Assembly (NCBI GenBank): GCA_046349635.1
Contig: JAXMBX010000043.1
Coordinates: forward strand, 1 to 43,578
From: JAXMBX01 sp046349635
GTDB taxonomy: Bacteria > Planctomycetota > Planctomycetia > Planctomycetales > Planctomycetaceae
Length of the DNA: 43,578 nucleotides
Direction: 5' to 3'
The position numbers were made by a program, and so were the translations under genes. How positions within the stretch are numbered: position 1 is the stretch's first letter; each line of letters begins with the position of its first letter. Below are positions 35,612-43,578 of the stretch, piece by piece. The notes below the pieces were generated by a model, which was given only the letters and a program-made list of their open reading frames with translations, ran no database searches and had not been told where the DNA came from.

Positions 35612-36424
35612 ATGTTTCACTTCAGCCTCAATGCCAGCACGATCCGCCCGACCCCTTTGCTGGAGAAAATCCGGATCGCCGCAGCGTGTGGCTATGAGGG
35701 GATCGAACTCTGGCACATGGAACTGGACGAGTTCGAGCGCTCCGGAGGGAGCCTCACTGATCTTCGCCGCCGCCTGGAGGATGCCAGGTTGCGCGTCCCT
35801 TCCACGATCAATCTCAAGAACTGGTTTGAGAGTGATCGCGACGATGGGCCGGAGTGGGACGAATGCCGGCGCCGGATGCAGCAGGCCGTGGATGTCGGTG
35901 CGATGTGCATCGTAGCGGGGCCTCCACTGGTCACCACCGACTGGGAACGGGGGATTCGCAATTTTCAGCGCCTGCTGCGGCTGGGAAAGGAAATCGGCAT
36001 CAACCCGGCGATGGAATTCCTCGGTTTTGTGGAGCAGGTCAACACCCTGGAGTCCGCTCTGGAAATTATCGACCGTTCCGGCGATCCCCAGGCTCAACTC
36101 GTCCTCGATCCGTTCCACATTTTTCGGGGAGCAGGAGACTTTGCGAGTGTCCAGAAACTGCGCGGCTCGCAGATCGCCGTCTGTCACATCAACGATGCTG
36201 CCGCCGAGCCCCCCGCGCATCTTCAGAAGGACGCGGATCGAGTCATGATCGGGGAAGGAATACTGGACCTTAAGAAGATGATCTGGGATCTGGACACCAT
36301 CGGCTACGAGGGCTTCATTTCCCTGGAGCTGTTTTCCGAAGATCTCTGGCGGCGAGACCCTCACGAGCTTGCCAAACTGGGGCTGGACCGAATGCAGACA
36401 CTCGTTGCGGAGTTGAGTCCGTAG
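35612..36424 (+). CDS. Sugar phosphate isomerase/epimerase-family TIM barrel
   Basis: A 270-residue xylose-isomerase-like TIM barrel protein (AP endonuclease family 2 fold). The four expected metal ligands are present and well spaced: Glu135 in AMEFLG, Asp166 in LDPFH, His192 in CHIND and Glu239 in SLELFS. This is the set used by hydroxypyruvate isomerase, tagatose epimerase and myo-inosose dehydratase-like enzymes, so a sugar or inositol derivative is the likely substrate; which one cannot be read. Start ATG 35612 is preceded by GGGAGGA about a dozen bases upstream. It is convergent with the GH32 gene, 11 bases from its stop. No signal peptide, so it is cytoplasmic. Confidence 0.88.
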   Translation: MFHFSLNASTIRPTPLLEKIRIAAACGYEGIELWHMELDEFERSGGSLTDLRRRLEDARLRVPSTINLKNWFESDRDDGPEWDECRRRMQQAVDVGAMCIVAGPPLVTTDWERGIRNFQRLLRLGKEIGINPAMEFLGFVEQVNTLESALEIIDRSGDPQAQLVLDPFHIFRGAGDFASVQKLRGSQIAVCHINDAAAEPPAHLQKDADRVMIGEGILDLKKMIWDLDTIGYEGFISLELFSEDLWRRDPHELAKLGLDRMQTLVAELSP

Positions 36425-36435
36425 GAATTTCGGTC

Positions 36436-37851
36436 TCAGGGAGACTGATTCCGCCAGACCCTGACCAGCGGGTATGCCACGCAGGAATGGATTTTCGCAC
36501 CATTCCCCTTCGCCTTCAGGCTCAGACCCTGCGCAAGTTTCTCCGGCTCCAGGGAAAACGTCTGCGAGATCACCCCATCCTGCCAGTAGATTTCGAGCGA
36601 GGTTCGATCCAGCAGGATGCGACAGCGGTAGCGCCCCTCCACCGTCTCCAGCGGAATGACCTGATCGCGGGAATGCAGTTTCCCCTCGGCGATCCGAAAT
36701 TCCTCACCCCGCAGATTGAATTGCAATTCCACCTGCGGGCGCAATTCAAACTCCAGTTCCACATCCAACAACTCGTCGTTGACCCCCTCCCACAGATTCT
36801 TGCCCGGTTCCGGCGAGACAAACTTCCATGTCCGGGGAGGTTGACGCAGTTTTTGCAATTCGCGCAGCGGCAATTTCGCCAGCGCCAGACCGCCCGGTTT
36901 GTTCAATAATCGGATCTCGCTTGGAATCCCCATCTGCTGGTTGAAGGGCATGCCGGGGAATTTACCCCCGTTCATCCAGCCGATCGAAATCCGCCGTCCA
37001 TCTTCACGCGGTATCTCGCTGAACGTCTGCGCGGCGTAATAGTTCTTCCCTCGGTCAAGCTGCACCGGCCCTGTCTCTGCCAGGAACCCCGTGCCGGTGA
37101 ACTCGCCGATGAAATACTTGCTGCTCGCGTCCCACAAAATCCATTTCTTCAGATTTGGGTTCCCTTCCACGCCGATCTCGAATAGTTCGGGGCATTCGAA
37201 CAGCGCGGGGAAAAAACTGCGATAGGTCCACTGATGGAGGTCGGGGGAGGTGTAAAACACCATCCCTTTTCCCGTGACGGAGAAGACCATCGCCCACTGC
37301 TTCGAGGGAGCATGCCAGAAGACCTTCGGGTCTCGATCCGGATCTTTCTTATTAGGATCGTGGGGAACCACCGGGTTGTTCGGAATTTCCAGAAAGCTCC
37401 GCCCCTTGTCCAGGCTGTACGCCAGGCATTGTCCCCGGTTGATGGCTGTCCATGCGACGAACAGGACCTCTTTCCCCTGCGGATGCAGTCTCGCACTGTT
37501 CTGCCAATCGATGAACGCGGTCCCCGACCACGATCCCGACACTCGGCCGTCCGGAAGTTTGACCGGAGCGAGAACCCGGCCCAAATGGGTCCAGTGCAGC
37601 AGATCCCGGCTGACCGCATGCCCCCAGCTCAAATCCGGCACCCAGTTCGTTCCTTCCGGATTGTGCTGGTAGAACAGATGGTATTCCCCCTGGTAATAGA
37701 CCAGCCCGTTGGGGTCATTCAGCCATCCGCCGGGTGCGGTGAAGTGGTACTGCGGGCGGAGTTTTTCATTAAACTCGATGATTTCCTGCCCGTTTAAAAT
37801 CAGCGGGGAAATCAGGCAGACAAGAAATGAAAACACCCGGTATCGGGACAT
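36436..37851 (-). CDS. Secreted glycoside hydrolase family 32 (fructan/sucrose hydrolase)
   Basis: A 471-residue GH32 enzyme with a signal peptide (VFSFLVCLISPLIL). The catalytic residues of the five-blade propeller are visible: nucleophile Asp46 in WLNDPNG, stabiliser Asp174 in RDP, and acid/base Glu219 in ECPE. A C-terminal beta-sandwich domain from about residue 340 completes the family layout. It should hydrolyse beta-fructosides such as levan, inulin or sucrose outside the cytoplasm; exo-type action is suggested by the WLNDPNG and ECP style but not proven. I start at ATG 37851 with GAGG upstream; the frame extends 33 codons further without support. No transporter or fructokinase lies beside it. 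Confidence 0.92.
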   Translation of the reverse strand: MSRYRVFSFLVCLISPLILNGQEIIEFNEKLRPQYHFTAPGGWLNDPNGLVYYQGEYHLFYQHNPEGTNWVPDLSWGHAVSRDLLHWTHLGRVLAPVKLPDGRVSGSWSGTAFIDWQNSARLHPQGKEVLFVAWTAINRGQCLAYSLDKGRSFLEIPNNPVVPHDPNKKDPDRDPKVFWHAPSKQWAMVFSVTGKGMVFYTSPDLHQWTYRSFFPALFECPELFEIGVEGNPNLKKWILWDASSKYFIGEFTGTGFLAETGPVQLDRGKNYYAAQTFSEIPREDGRRISIGWMNGGKFPGMPFNQQMGIPSEIRLLNKPGGLALAKLPLRELQKLRQPPRTWKFVSPEPGKNLWEGVNDELLDVELEFELRPQVELQFNLRGEEFRIAEGKLHSRDQVIPLETVEGRYRCRILLDRTSLEIYWQDGVISQTFSLEPEKLAQGLSLKAKGNGAKIHSCVAYPLVRVWRNQSP

Positions 37852-38024
37852 GGAGCCATCCTCAATTCGCGACGGTCTATGGGGAAATACCGCACCAGAC
37901 GGAGATTTGTCGTGGGGAAGAACTGAGCAGGATGCGAGAAAACGCCGCAATTTTCAATAGGGCGTTCCCCTCCATCGACCGCGGTCGATCTTCTTTTCCG
38001 GCATTTGTTTTTTTCGATCTGCCG

Positions 38025-38053
38025 TTTTCAGCCTTCCTTCCTTCGATTAGAAT
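38025..38053 (+). promoter_or_regulatory. Possible promoter of Minf_1886-family gene
   Basis: TTTTCA at 38025-38030 and TAGAAT at 38048-38053 are 17 bases apart, about 105 bases before ATG 38157. Both hexamers are partial matches to consensus, so this is tentative. Confidence 0.3.
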
Positions 38054-38156
38054 CCACCTGTTCCGGTCGTTGCTGTTTCACGATGTTGCGGTCGTCCCGT
38101 CGCCACCACAAGTCTTGGCGCGGAGAGGCACACCGGTGCACGAAGGATTTTTGCAT

Positions 38157-38570
38157 ATGACCAAAACGGGAAAGTCGCCGGCTCGAAAATTGAAATACCC
38201 GGTTCCGGCCTATCACTTTGTTCTCGCTGCTCTGAAGCACACGCAGGAGTCGCTGGGATACATCCGCAAAAAAGGGGACTCGGAAGAACAGTCCCACGTT
38301 ACCGGCCAGGAACTCTGCCGCGGGTTTCGGGATTTCGCCCAGCAGCAACTGGGCCTCATGGCGATGACCGTCTTTCGCCAGTGGGGGCTGCAGTCGACCG
38401 ACGATATCGGCGAAATTGTGTTCGAACTCATTGAACGCGGGGAGATGCGCAAGACTGAGCAGGATCAGTTGAGCGATTTCTTCGACGTATATGATTTCCG
38501 GGAAGCCTTCGAGAAGAACTACCAGATCGACGTCTCCCACGCTTTCGACGCCACGCGTTCGGAAGCCTGA
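38157..38570 (+). CDS. Minf_1886 family protein
   Basis: A 137-residue protein matching the Minf_1886 family, found mainly in Planctomycetes, Verrucomicrobia and relatives. Signature blocks are YHFVLAALKHTQESLGY, HVTGQELCRGFRDFA, LGLMAMTVFRQWGLQSTDD, IGEIVFELIERG and FFDVYDFREAFE. The family has no known biochemical function. It lacks cysteines in motif positions, signal peptide and membrane segments. I start at ATG 38157, preceded by AAGGA, because conserved sequence begins about 15 residues later; the open frame continues upstream to 37827 without homology. The next gene begins about 90 bases downstream on the same strand. Confidence 0.88.
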   Translation: MTKTGKSPARKLKYPVPAYHFVLAALKHTQESLGYIRKKGDSEEQSHVTGQELCRGFRDFAQQQLGLMAMTVFRQWGLQSTDDIGEIVFELIERGEMRKTEQDQLSDFFDVYDFREAFEKNYQIDVSHAFDATRSEA

Positions 38571-38660
38571 ACGAGACACCGCTCTCGCTGGTTTTTGCTC
38601 GATTGTGACCTGCCGCTCAGCGCCGCTTGCCATCACATTCTCAGGGAGGAGAAGGGCCAC

Positions 38661-39254
38661 TTGTCTCGCTCCAAACGTCGGCGACATCAGTCCACTCCGA
38701 AATCCGATTCGGCGGCAGCCTCCTCTTCCGCCGCTGCAACCGCCTCTCCCTCTTTGGATCGCGAAGGCGGACTCCTTCCCAACGACGGATTCACCAGGTC
38801 GCAATGGCTCTGGTTCCGAACGGTGGTTGCTCTGGCCGCCCTCTGGTGGCTGGCTCTGCTCGTCGCCGCCGTCACCACCTCCAATCCTCCTTCCCTCTCC
38901 GCATTCATGGTGCGGCAGGCGGATTGCGTCATTCGTTTCCGCCAGACGGAGGACTCCGTTCACACCTTCCTGGTCGAAGAGACCTGGCCGAATCCCCTCT
39001 CGAAGGACAAATCCCCTGCTCCTCCCTTCGGTCGCATCTCCTTTCCGTTGCCGTTCGGGGTGAAACTCCAGCCTCGGACCAGCTACCTGGTCCCTTTGCG
39101 CAAGACCGGCTCCGGTTTCGAACCTCCCGAGCAGAAATTCGATCCTGCCGGAAATCAGGCGGTCGTCCCGGTCACACCCACTACGCAGCAGCAGCTCAAG
39201 GGGATCATGGACAGCCTTGCCGCGGAATTTCCCGCGGAACCGCAGTCTCCTTGA
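38661..39254 (+). CDS. Single-pass membrane protein of unknown function
   Basis: A 197-residue protein. The N-terminus is basic (SRSKRRRHQ), followed by a serine/alanine-rich low-complexity stretch and one transmembrane helix at about residues 54-74 (TVVALAALWWLALLVAAV). A soluble domain of about 120 residues with beta-rich character follows (VRQADCVIRFRQ, GRISFPLPFGVKLQ, SYLVPLRKTG). I choose the TTG at 38661 because a strong GGGAGGA site lies ten bases upstream; the ATG at 38595 has none and its added residues are unlike the rest. Family unknown. The basic N-terminus predicts that the C-terminal domain lies outside the cytoplasm. Confidence 0.65.
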   Translation: MSRSKRRRHQSTPKSDSAAASSSAAATASPSLDREGGLLPNDGFTRSQWLWFRTVVALAALWWLALLVAAVTTSNPPSLSAFMVRQADCVIRFRQTEDSVHTFLVEETWPNPLSKDKSPAPPFGRISFPLPFGVKLQPRTSYLVPLRKTGSGFEPPEQKFDPAGNQAVVPVTPTTQQQLKGIMDSLAAEFPAEPQSP

Positions 39255-39483
39255 GTCGCGGTCATTCCAGGACCTATCCCCTCCCGTGCGAGGTCTGAGG
39301 GGCCGGTTGTACCGACTTTACCGCTTGCCGGATTTCCTCCTCCCCCGTTTTGACTTCCCGGCACATCGAGCTATCTTTCCGTAGCCGCTCGGCCAGTCCT
39401 GAGTCGGACTAATTGAAGACACACCTCGTCCAACACCGCATCGTCCGTTCCGAGTCTTAACCCGCATGAGGAAGGGCTGATCC

Positions 39484-40551
39484 ATGCTCCCACCTTCCCA
39501 GTCCTGGCCGTTTATTCCCGTTGCGCTCCATGAGCCGTCGCGTCACGTCTCGCACCAGCCGATGATGCCGCCGCAGACCCCTCCTTCAGGCGCGGCCGGT
39601 CTGCTGCACATCAATCCCCAGCAGGAAACCGACCGCATCGTCGAATTTCTCCGCGAACAGGTGGGAGTTCACCTGAAGCGCAAGGGGGTTGTCCTGGGGC
39701 TTTCGGGCAGCGTTGAAAGCAGCCTCTGTGCGGCTCTCTGCGTCCGGGCCTTTGGAAACAAACGAGTTCTGGGGCTGTTGATGCCGGAACTTGATACCCC
39801 ACACGAGGAGGAAGGTCTGGCCCGCGATCTGGCGGCGCAGCTTGGTATTGCTGCGCAACTGGAAGACATCAGCCCGATCCTGAGTGGTGCCGGCTGCTAT
39901 GTCCGCCGTGATCAGGCTCTGCGGGCCGTCTTGCCGGAATTCGGACCCGGATATCGCCTGCTCTTTTCCAGCGCCAAATGGCTCACGCAGCAGGCCAATC
40001 GCCGCGTCGAGTTTCTCGTCGAGAAACCCGATGGCTCGACAATTCCCCTGCAACTCACCCGCAGCAGTTACGAATCCCTCGTCGCCGCGTCGCATTTCAA
40101 GCAGCGCACGCGCCGGATGATCGAATATTTCTACGCCGACCAACTTCACTACGCCGTCGTCGGAACTTCCAACCTCCCGCAATACGATCAGGGTGATTTC
40201 GTGAAAAACGGCGACGGCGCCGCGGACATCAAGCCGATCGCTCACCTTTACAAGACCCAGGTCGATCAACTGGCCGCACACCTTGATCTTCCGAGCGCCA
40301 TTCGGTCCCGCCCTCAGGGAGGTCGCACCCTCGTCTATCTCGCGGAGGGTGAGCCGGCCCTCCTCTCCGTTTCAGACCGGGAACTGGACCTCTGCCTTTA
40401 TGCATTAAATCACGGAATGCCCCACACCGAACTTTCAGAGCATCTGGGATTCACGCCGGAGCAGACTGATATTCTCCTGCAGGATGTTCTGTCACGGCGG
40501 GCGGAAGCGGCTTACCTCCACTCCGGACCAATGCTCATTTCCAATACCTGA
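39484..40551 (+). CDS. nadE: NAD synthase-like (NadE-family) protein with altered P-loop
   Basis: A 355-residue NadE-family N-type ATP pyrophosphatase without a glutaminase domain. Family blocks are LHINPQQETDRIVEFLR, VVLGLSGSVESSLCAALCVRA, HFKQRTRRMIEYFYAD, AVVGTSNLPQYDQGDFVKNGDGAADIKPI (split), and HLYKTQVDQLA. The P-loop, normally SGGxDS, reads Ser74-Gly75-Ser76-Val77-Glu78-Ser79, so a glycine and the conserved aspartate are changed. Homologues of this longer type sit in exopolysaccharide clusters in other bacteria, and a polysaccharide deacetylase follows here. It could make NAD from deamido-NAD and ammonia, or adenylate another carboxylate. A ribosome site AGGAAGG precedes ATG 39484; later ATGs at residues 27 and 28 are alternatives. 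Confidence 0.82.
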   Translation: MLPPSQSWPFIPVALHEPSRHVSHQPMMPPQTPPSGAAGLLHINPQQETDRIVEFLREQVGVHLKRKGVVLGLSGSVESSLCAALCVRAFGNKRVLGLLMPELDTPHEEEGLARDLAAQLGIAAQLEDISPILSGAGCYVRRDQALRAVLPEFGPGYRLLFSSAKWLTQQANRRVEFLVEKPDGSTIPLQLTRSSYESLVAASHFKQRTRRMIEYFYADQLHYAVVGTSNLPQYDQGDFVKNGDGAADIKPIAHLYKTQVDQLAAHLDLPSAIRSRPQGGRTLVYLAEGEPALLSVSDRELDLCLYALNHGMPHTELSEHLGFTPEQTDILLQDVLSRRAEAAYLHSGPMLISNT

Positions 40552-40728
40552 CATCCGAATGTGCCGGTCGAGCCGATTATGTCACTGCCGGTGATGAATG
40601 CGGATCGGACAGGCCGATTTGAAACACGTCCCTTTCTTGTTCTTGAAAAATGATTTGCGGAGTGAATTGCGAAAACGTCTTTACTCATAGAACTGACAGA
40701 CAATCTTCACGAGTAAAACACGGGAAAA

Positions 40729-41736
40729 ATGGGATTTAAAGCCGCCGGAAAAATGTTTCTCGCCAACACGCTGGAGTGTTCCGGACTGGGGAGTTGGACC
40801 CGTTCCTCTCCCAGGCCCGGCGTGCTGGTATTGAACTATCACCGCATCGGCGCGCATGACGGTTCCCCCTTCGACTGGGGGCTCTGGAGCGCGACGCAAG
40901 ACGAATTCGACGCCCAGGTCCGGTTCCTCAAATCAGAATTCGACCTCATCGCCCCTTCTGAACTGGATGACGTGTTCCGCGCGCGACAACGCCGTTGCGT
41001 CCTGATCACGTTTGATGACGGTTACCAGGACAATTATTCCCTCGCGTATCCCGTTCTCAAAAACCACAACGTCTCCGCCACGTTCTTTCTGAGTACCGGC
41101 TTTCTGGATCATCCCCATATCAGTTGGTGGGATGATGTCTCCTGGATGGTCAAAAACAGTACTCGCGAGAAGCTCCCCTCCTCACATTGGATTCAGGGGG
41201 AAACGGAGATCGACCGGGACGAGCCCCAGAAGACCATCCGTACCCTGCTGCAGGTTTACAAATCACTCCCCGGCGATGAGACCCCCCGCTATCTGGATTT
41301 CCTCGCTGCGGCCACGGGCAGCGGGCGCTGTCCGCAGGAGCAGGCCACGGGCATATGGATGACCTGGGACATGGTTCGCGAAATGCACCAGGGAGGGATG
41401 TCCTTTGGTGGGCATACTGTGAACCATCCGATCCTGGCCCGTCTGAATCCTGCTGCCAAGGAATATGAAATCTGTGAGTCCTGTGCCCGGATCCAGCATG
41501 AACTCGGCACGCCGGTGAAATACTTCAGCTATCCCGTGGGGGGACCGACGGCCTTTGATCGCTGGACGCATGCGGCTTTGCAGAAAGCCGGCATCCAGTG
41601 GGCCTTCACCTATGGCTACGGCACCCAGGCCTCCCGCAGTGACTTCCCCTACACGATCCCCCGCATCCCCGTGGAGTCCGACTTTAACATGCTCCACTTC
41701 CGGGCCATGACCACCTGGCCCAGCCTCTTCTGCTGA
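40729..41736 (+). CDS. Polysaccharide deacetylase (NodB-homology) family protein
   Basis: A 335-residue carbohydrate esterase family 4-type protein. Motif 1 is TFDDGYQDN with Asp96 and Asp97 (catalytic base and metal ligand). Motif 2 is GGHTVNHP with His229 and His233 completing the Asp-His-His metal site. FSYPVGG (a motif-3 region) and the late IPRIPVE block follow. It removes N- or O-acetyl groups from a polysaccharide. There is no clear signal peptide, so it may act in the cytoplasm on precursors or be exported by another route. Its neighbour 177 bases upstream is the NadE-like gene, a pairing typical of exopolysaccharide loci, but no glycosyltransferases are visible here. Confidence 0.9.
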   Translation: MGFKAAGKMFLANTLECSGLGSWTRSSPRPGVLVLNYHRIGAHDGSPFDWGLWSATQDEFDAQVRFLKSEFDLIAPSELDDVFRARQRRCVLITFDDGYQDNYSLAYPVLKNHNVSATFFLSTGFLDHPHISWWDDVSWMVKNSTREKLPSSHWIQGETEIDRDEPQKTIRTLLQVYKSLPGDETPRYLDFLAAATGSGRCPQEQATGIWMTWDMVREMHQGGMSFGGHTVNHPILARLNPAAKEYEICESCARIQHELGTPVKYFSYPVGGPTAFDRWTHAALQKAGIQWAFTYGYGTQASRSDFPYTIPRIPVESDFNMLHFRAMTTWPSLFC

Positions 41737-41766
41737 ACACCGCGGCGAGCCAGTCGCTGATACAAA

Positions 41767-41800
41767 AAGAGGGAGTTCGATTCAATTCGAACTCCCTCTT
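41767..41800. terminator. Bidirectional Rho-independent terminator
   Basis: A perfect 14-base-pair stem: 41767-41780 pairs with 41787-41800, around the six-base loop TTCAAT. A T run (41804-41808) follows on the plus strand, and the A run at 41764-41768 gives a T run on the minus strand. It lies between the convergent deacetylase (+, stop 41736) and SGNH hydrolase (-, stop 41834) genes, so it can serve both. This is the clearest terminator in the window. Confidence 0.9.
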
Positions 41801-41833
41801 CTGTTTTTGGGGCGACTTCGGTCTGAGATATTC

Positions 41834-42556
41834 TTACTTCTCACCCATCAGTTCCGCCACCTTGGATTCTATCGCCTCACCCCAGATCGCATACCCGGTG
41901 TCGGTCAGGTGCAGGTAGTCGTACATGATATCCGGCGAGATGGACCCGTCCGCTTCCAGGAACTTCGGGCCGATATCCAGGTAATGGACCATCTTCCCAT
42001 CCGCCTCCTTGGAGATGATTTCATTCACCTTCGTCAGTTTCTCGCGGGTCTTGTCCGGCTTCGGGCTCCGCGGGAACACACCCAACACCAGGATCTTCGT
42101 CTCCGGACGCATTTCACGGATCTTCTTGACGATCGCCTTGATCCCCGCCGCGATTTCCTCGGCACTGTCGCTCCCGGCGTTATTCGTCCCGATCATAATC
42201 ACCGCCAGCTTGGGCTTAATATTCTCCAGATTGCCATTCTCCAGGCGGTAGAGGACGTGCTGCGTCTGGTCCCCGCCGATCCCCGCGTTCATGGCGTTCC
42301 GCTTGCCGTAGTATTTCTTCCAGACCCCCGCCATCGGGTGCCACCCCTGGGTAATCGAGTCCCCGATGAAAATCAGGTCCACATTCCCCTCTTTGGCCCG
42401 CTCGTTGATCATCTGCTGCCGCTTTTGCCATCCGGGATCGGGGCGGGGAACAGGAGTGACCGTCCTGGGAGGTTTGGGATCATCGGCCTTCAAAGCCGGA
42501 GACAGGCTGACAGCACAGACTGCTGCTACAAAACTCCACACTAACCAGTTTTTCAT
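41834..42556 (-). CDS. Secreted SGNH/GDSL hydrolase (PAF acetylhydrolase-like)
   Basis: A 240-residue secreted esterase-type hydrolase. It has a signal peptide (LVWSFVAAVCAVSLSPAL) and the four SGNH blocks: Ser67 in IGDSITQGW, the Gly in NAGIGGD, Asn in IGTNNAG, and Asp213/His216 in DYLHLTDTGY. This subgroup resembles the PAF-acetylhydrolase gamma subunit, and in planctomycetes such proteins are often tied to deacetylation of sugars or lipids; the actual substrate is unknown. Start ATG 42556 follows GAGGAG. It ends at the shared terminator with the deacetylase gene, and is divergent from the calcium-repeat gene with about 245 bases between. Confidence 0.9.
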   Translation of the reverse strand: MKNWLVWSFVAAVCAVSLSPALKADDPKPPRTVTPVPRPDPGWQKRQQMINERAKEGNVDLIFIGDSITQGWHPMAGVWKKYYGKRNAMNAGIGGDQTQHVLYRLENGNLENIKPKLAVIMIGTNNAGSDSAEEIAAGIKAIVKKIREMRPETKILVLGVFPRSPKPDKTREKLTKVNEIISKEADGKMVHYLDIGPKFLEADGSISPDIMYDYLHLTDTGYAIWGEAIESKVAELMGEK

Positions 42557-42802
42557 GGAAGCTCCTCGCCTTTTCAGTTCGATGTTGTTCGATCCCGGGA
42601 ATCTTCCTGCACTCTACACCGTTCCATTTCGACTGTACACCAAACCATTTCCCTGCAGGTTTTTGAGCCAAAATCCAACGGGGCACTCTCCCCGAACCGG
42701 TCTGGATCAACTGCTCCGATTTCCCTATGATTTACCCTCATATTGACGGAACAAGAGGATCTGGCCCACGGCCTGTTTTGGACTCGATGGAGCGAAGACA
42801 CG

Positions 42803-43578
42803 ATGAGGACGATTCACCGCACGCATATTGCCGCACTGCTGGCCTTCGGTTTTGCCGTCGCTTCCCCCTCGGGACAGGCTGCCGATTCCCCGACCGCCAA
42901 GATGGCGCTCGGCTTCAAGCCGGTGCAGGCCGACATCGAATATGAAATCCCCACCGCCGCCGAAGTGGAAAAATGCACGATCAAGGTGGAGCGGAAAGGG
43001 AAACGCTCCGGCTGGGTGGTCTTCGGCCCCAATGGCCAGGTCCTTCGCCGCTTTGCGGATACCAACGGCGATAATGTCGTCGATCAGTGGAGCTACTACA
43101 ATCGGGGGATCGAGGTCTATCGCGATCTCGACACCAACAATAACAACAAGGTCGATCAATGTCGCTGGCTGACCGCGGAAGGGACCCGCTGGGGACTCGA
43201 TACTAACGAAGACGGCAAGATCGACAGTTGGAAATCTCTCTCCGCCGAAGAAGCCAGTCGTGAGGCTGTCCGCGCGCTGGTCGGCGGTGACATCCGCGCC
43301 ATGGGACTGGTGTTGGTCACCAAGGAAGATGTCACGAAGCTCGGCATTTCCGGTGAACTCGCCGAAAAGGTGCAGGCACAGACTGCGGATGCCGAGTCGA
43401 AGCTGAAGACGGCCTCCAGCTCCGCCCTGCTCTCCGCCAAGACCAAGTGGATGCGGTTTGACAGCCCCATGCCCAGCGTCATCCCCGCCGATCAGGACCA
43501 GCTCGGTGAAGACCTCACCATCTACGAAAATGCGATGGCCATCGTCGATCGGGACGGCAAACCCGCGTTCGTTCACCT
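42803..43578 (+). CDS. Secreted protein with calcium-loop repeats, 3' end beyond window
   Basis: Open from ATG 42803 to the window edge (258 codons, no stop). A signal peptide is present (IAALLAFGFAVASPSGQAA). Three tandem loops of the DxNxDxxxD type lie at residues 86-94, 110-118 and 133-141, spaced 23-24 residues, each followed by an aromatic strand (DQWSYYN, DQCRWL, DSWKSL). These resemble calcium-binding loops of EF-hand or thrombospondin-3 kind. A helical region follows (EEASREAVRALVGGD, SGELAEKVQAQTADAESKL). The repeats would be extracytoplasmic. The remaining C-terminal domain is cut off, so no function can be given. The frame on the opposite strand here is an artefact. Confidence 0.8.
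   Translation, partial: MRTIHRTHIAALLAFGFAVASPSGQAADSPTAKMALGFKPVQADIEYEIPTAAEVEKCTIKVERKGKRSGWVVFGPNGQVLRRFADTNGDNVVDQWSYYNRGIEVYRDLDTNNNNKVDQCRWLTAEGTRWGLDTNEDGKIDSWKSLSAEEASREAVRALVGGDIRAMGLVLVTKEDVTKLGISGELAEKVQAQTADAESKLKTASSSALLSAKTKWMRFDSPMPSVIPADQDQLGEDLTIYENAMAIVDRDGKPAFVH

Noticed and set aside
42725..43576. 283-codon minus-strand frame at the window end
   Set aside because: The plus-strand frame has a signal peptide and three calcium-loop repeats and stays open to the edge; the antisense frame has no motif.
1..43578. CRISPR arrays, insertion sequences, prophage, integrase or attachment sites
   Set aside because: No regularly spaced repeats, transposase, integrase or tRNA-linked repeats were seen anywhere in the window.

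Overview
The window looks like chromosomal DNA of a planctomycete (class Planctomycetia). GC is high, around 60% by eye. It carries a cytochrome-type PSCyt1/DUF1549/DUF1553 protein with two DUF1501 proteins beside it, many secreted or Tat-exported hydrolases, a Minf_1886-family protein, a futalosine-pathway menaquinone gene fragment, and a beta-RFAP synthase/DUF447 pair from methanopterin biosynthesis. Genes lie on both strands in short operons. I see no rRNA, complete tRNA, CRISPR array, transposase or phage gene, so this reads as core chromosome rather than an island. The species cannot be named from sequence alone.

Layout. 0-5.7 kb (+): the end of an MqnD-like gene, an SDR oxidoreductase, a small helical protein followed by a large stem-loop, a secreted M28 peptidase with PA and PDZ domains, a ferredoxin with an unusual second cluster, and a CtBP-like 2-hydroxyacid dehydrogenase. 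5.7-6.2 kb: a SixA-type phosphatase in pieces. 6.2-9.5 kb (-): a secreted/membrane protein followed by its ABC transporter ATPase. 9.8-15.9 kb (-): PSD1-type protein (broken 3' end), DUF1501 (broken) and DUF1501 (intact). 16-19.7 kb (-): a neutral ceramidase-like gene (broken), a coiled-coil protein, an RmlD-like reductase (broken). 19.9-28.4 kb (+): PhoD-like phosphatase, nadB, pyrB, a dihydroorotase homologue lacking metal ligands, a NYN-domain gene (broken), a glycerophosphodiesterase. 28.4-30.4 kb (-): rhomboid protease and a membrane-anchored coiled-coil protein. 30.9-32.7 kb (+): YkgJ-type cysteine-cluster protein and hisS. 32.7-35.2 kb (-): DUF447, beta-RFAP synthase and an alpha/beta hydrolase, all overlapping. 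35.3-36.4 kb (+): a small protein and a sugar-phosphate isomerase-like TIM barrel. 36.4-37.9 kb (-): secreted GH32. 38.2-41.7 kb (+): Minf_1886 protein, a one-pass membrane protein, an NAD-synthase-like enzyme with an altered P-loop, a polysaccharide deacetylase. Then a bidirectional terminator, a secreted SGNH hydrolase (-), and the start of a secreted protein with three calcium-loop repeats (+), cut by the window end.

What works together. nadB, pyrB and the dihydroorotase-like gene form an aspartate-consuming neighbourhood. The latter looks like a non-catalytic partner of aspartate carbamoyltransferase, so a true dihydroorotase should be encoded elsewhere. The beta-RFAP synthase/DUF447 pair points to tetrahydromethanopterin-linked C1 chemistry. 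Six loci carry clustered frameshifts, about 25 in all, while more than 25 kb of other coding sequence is clean. Several shifts sit at homopolymer runs, so local sequence or assembly error is as likely as gene decay. Clear -35/-10 promoters can be read upstream of the ferredoxin, pyrB, glycerophosphodiesterase and the 7.2-9.5 kb gene.
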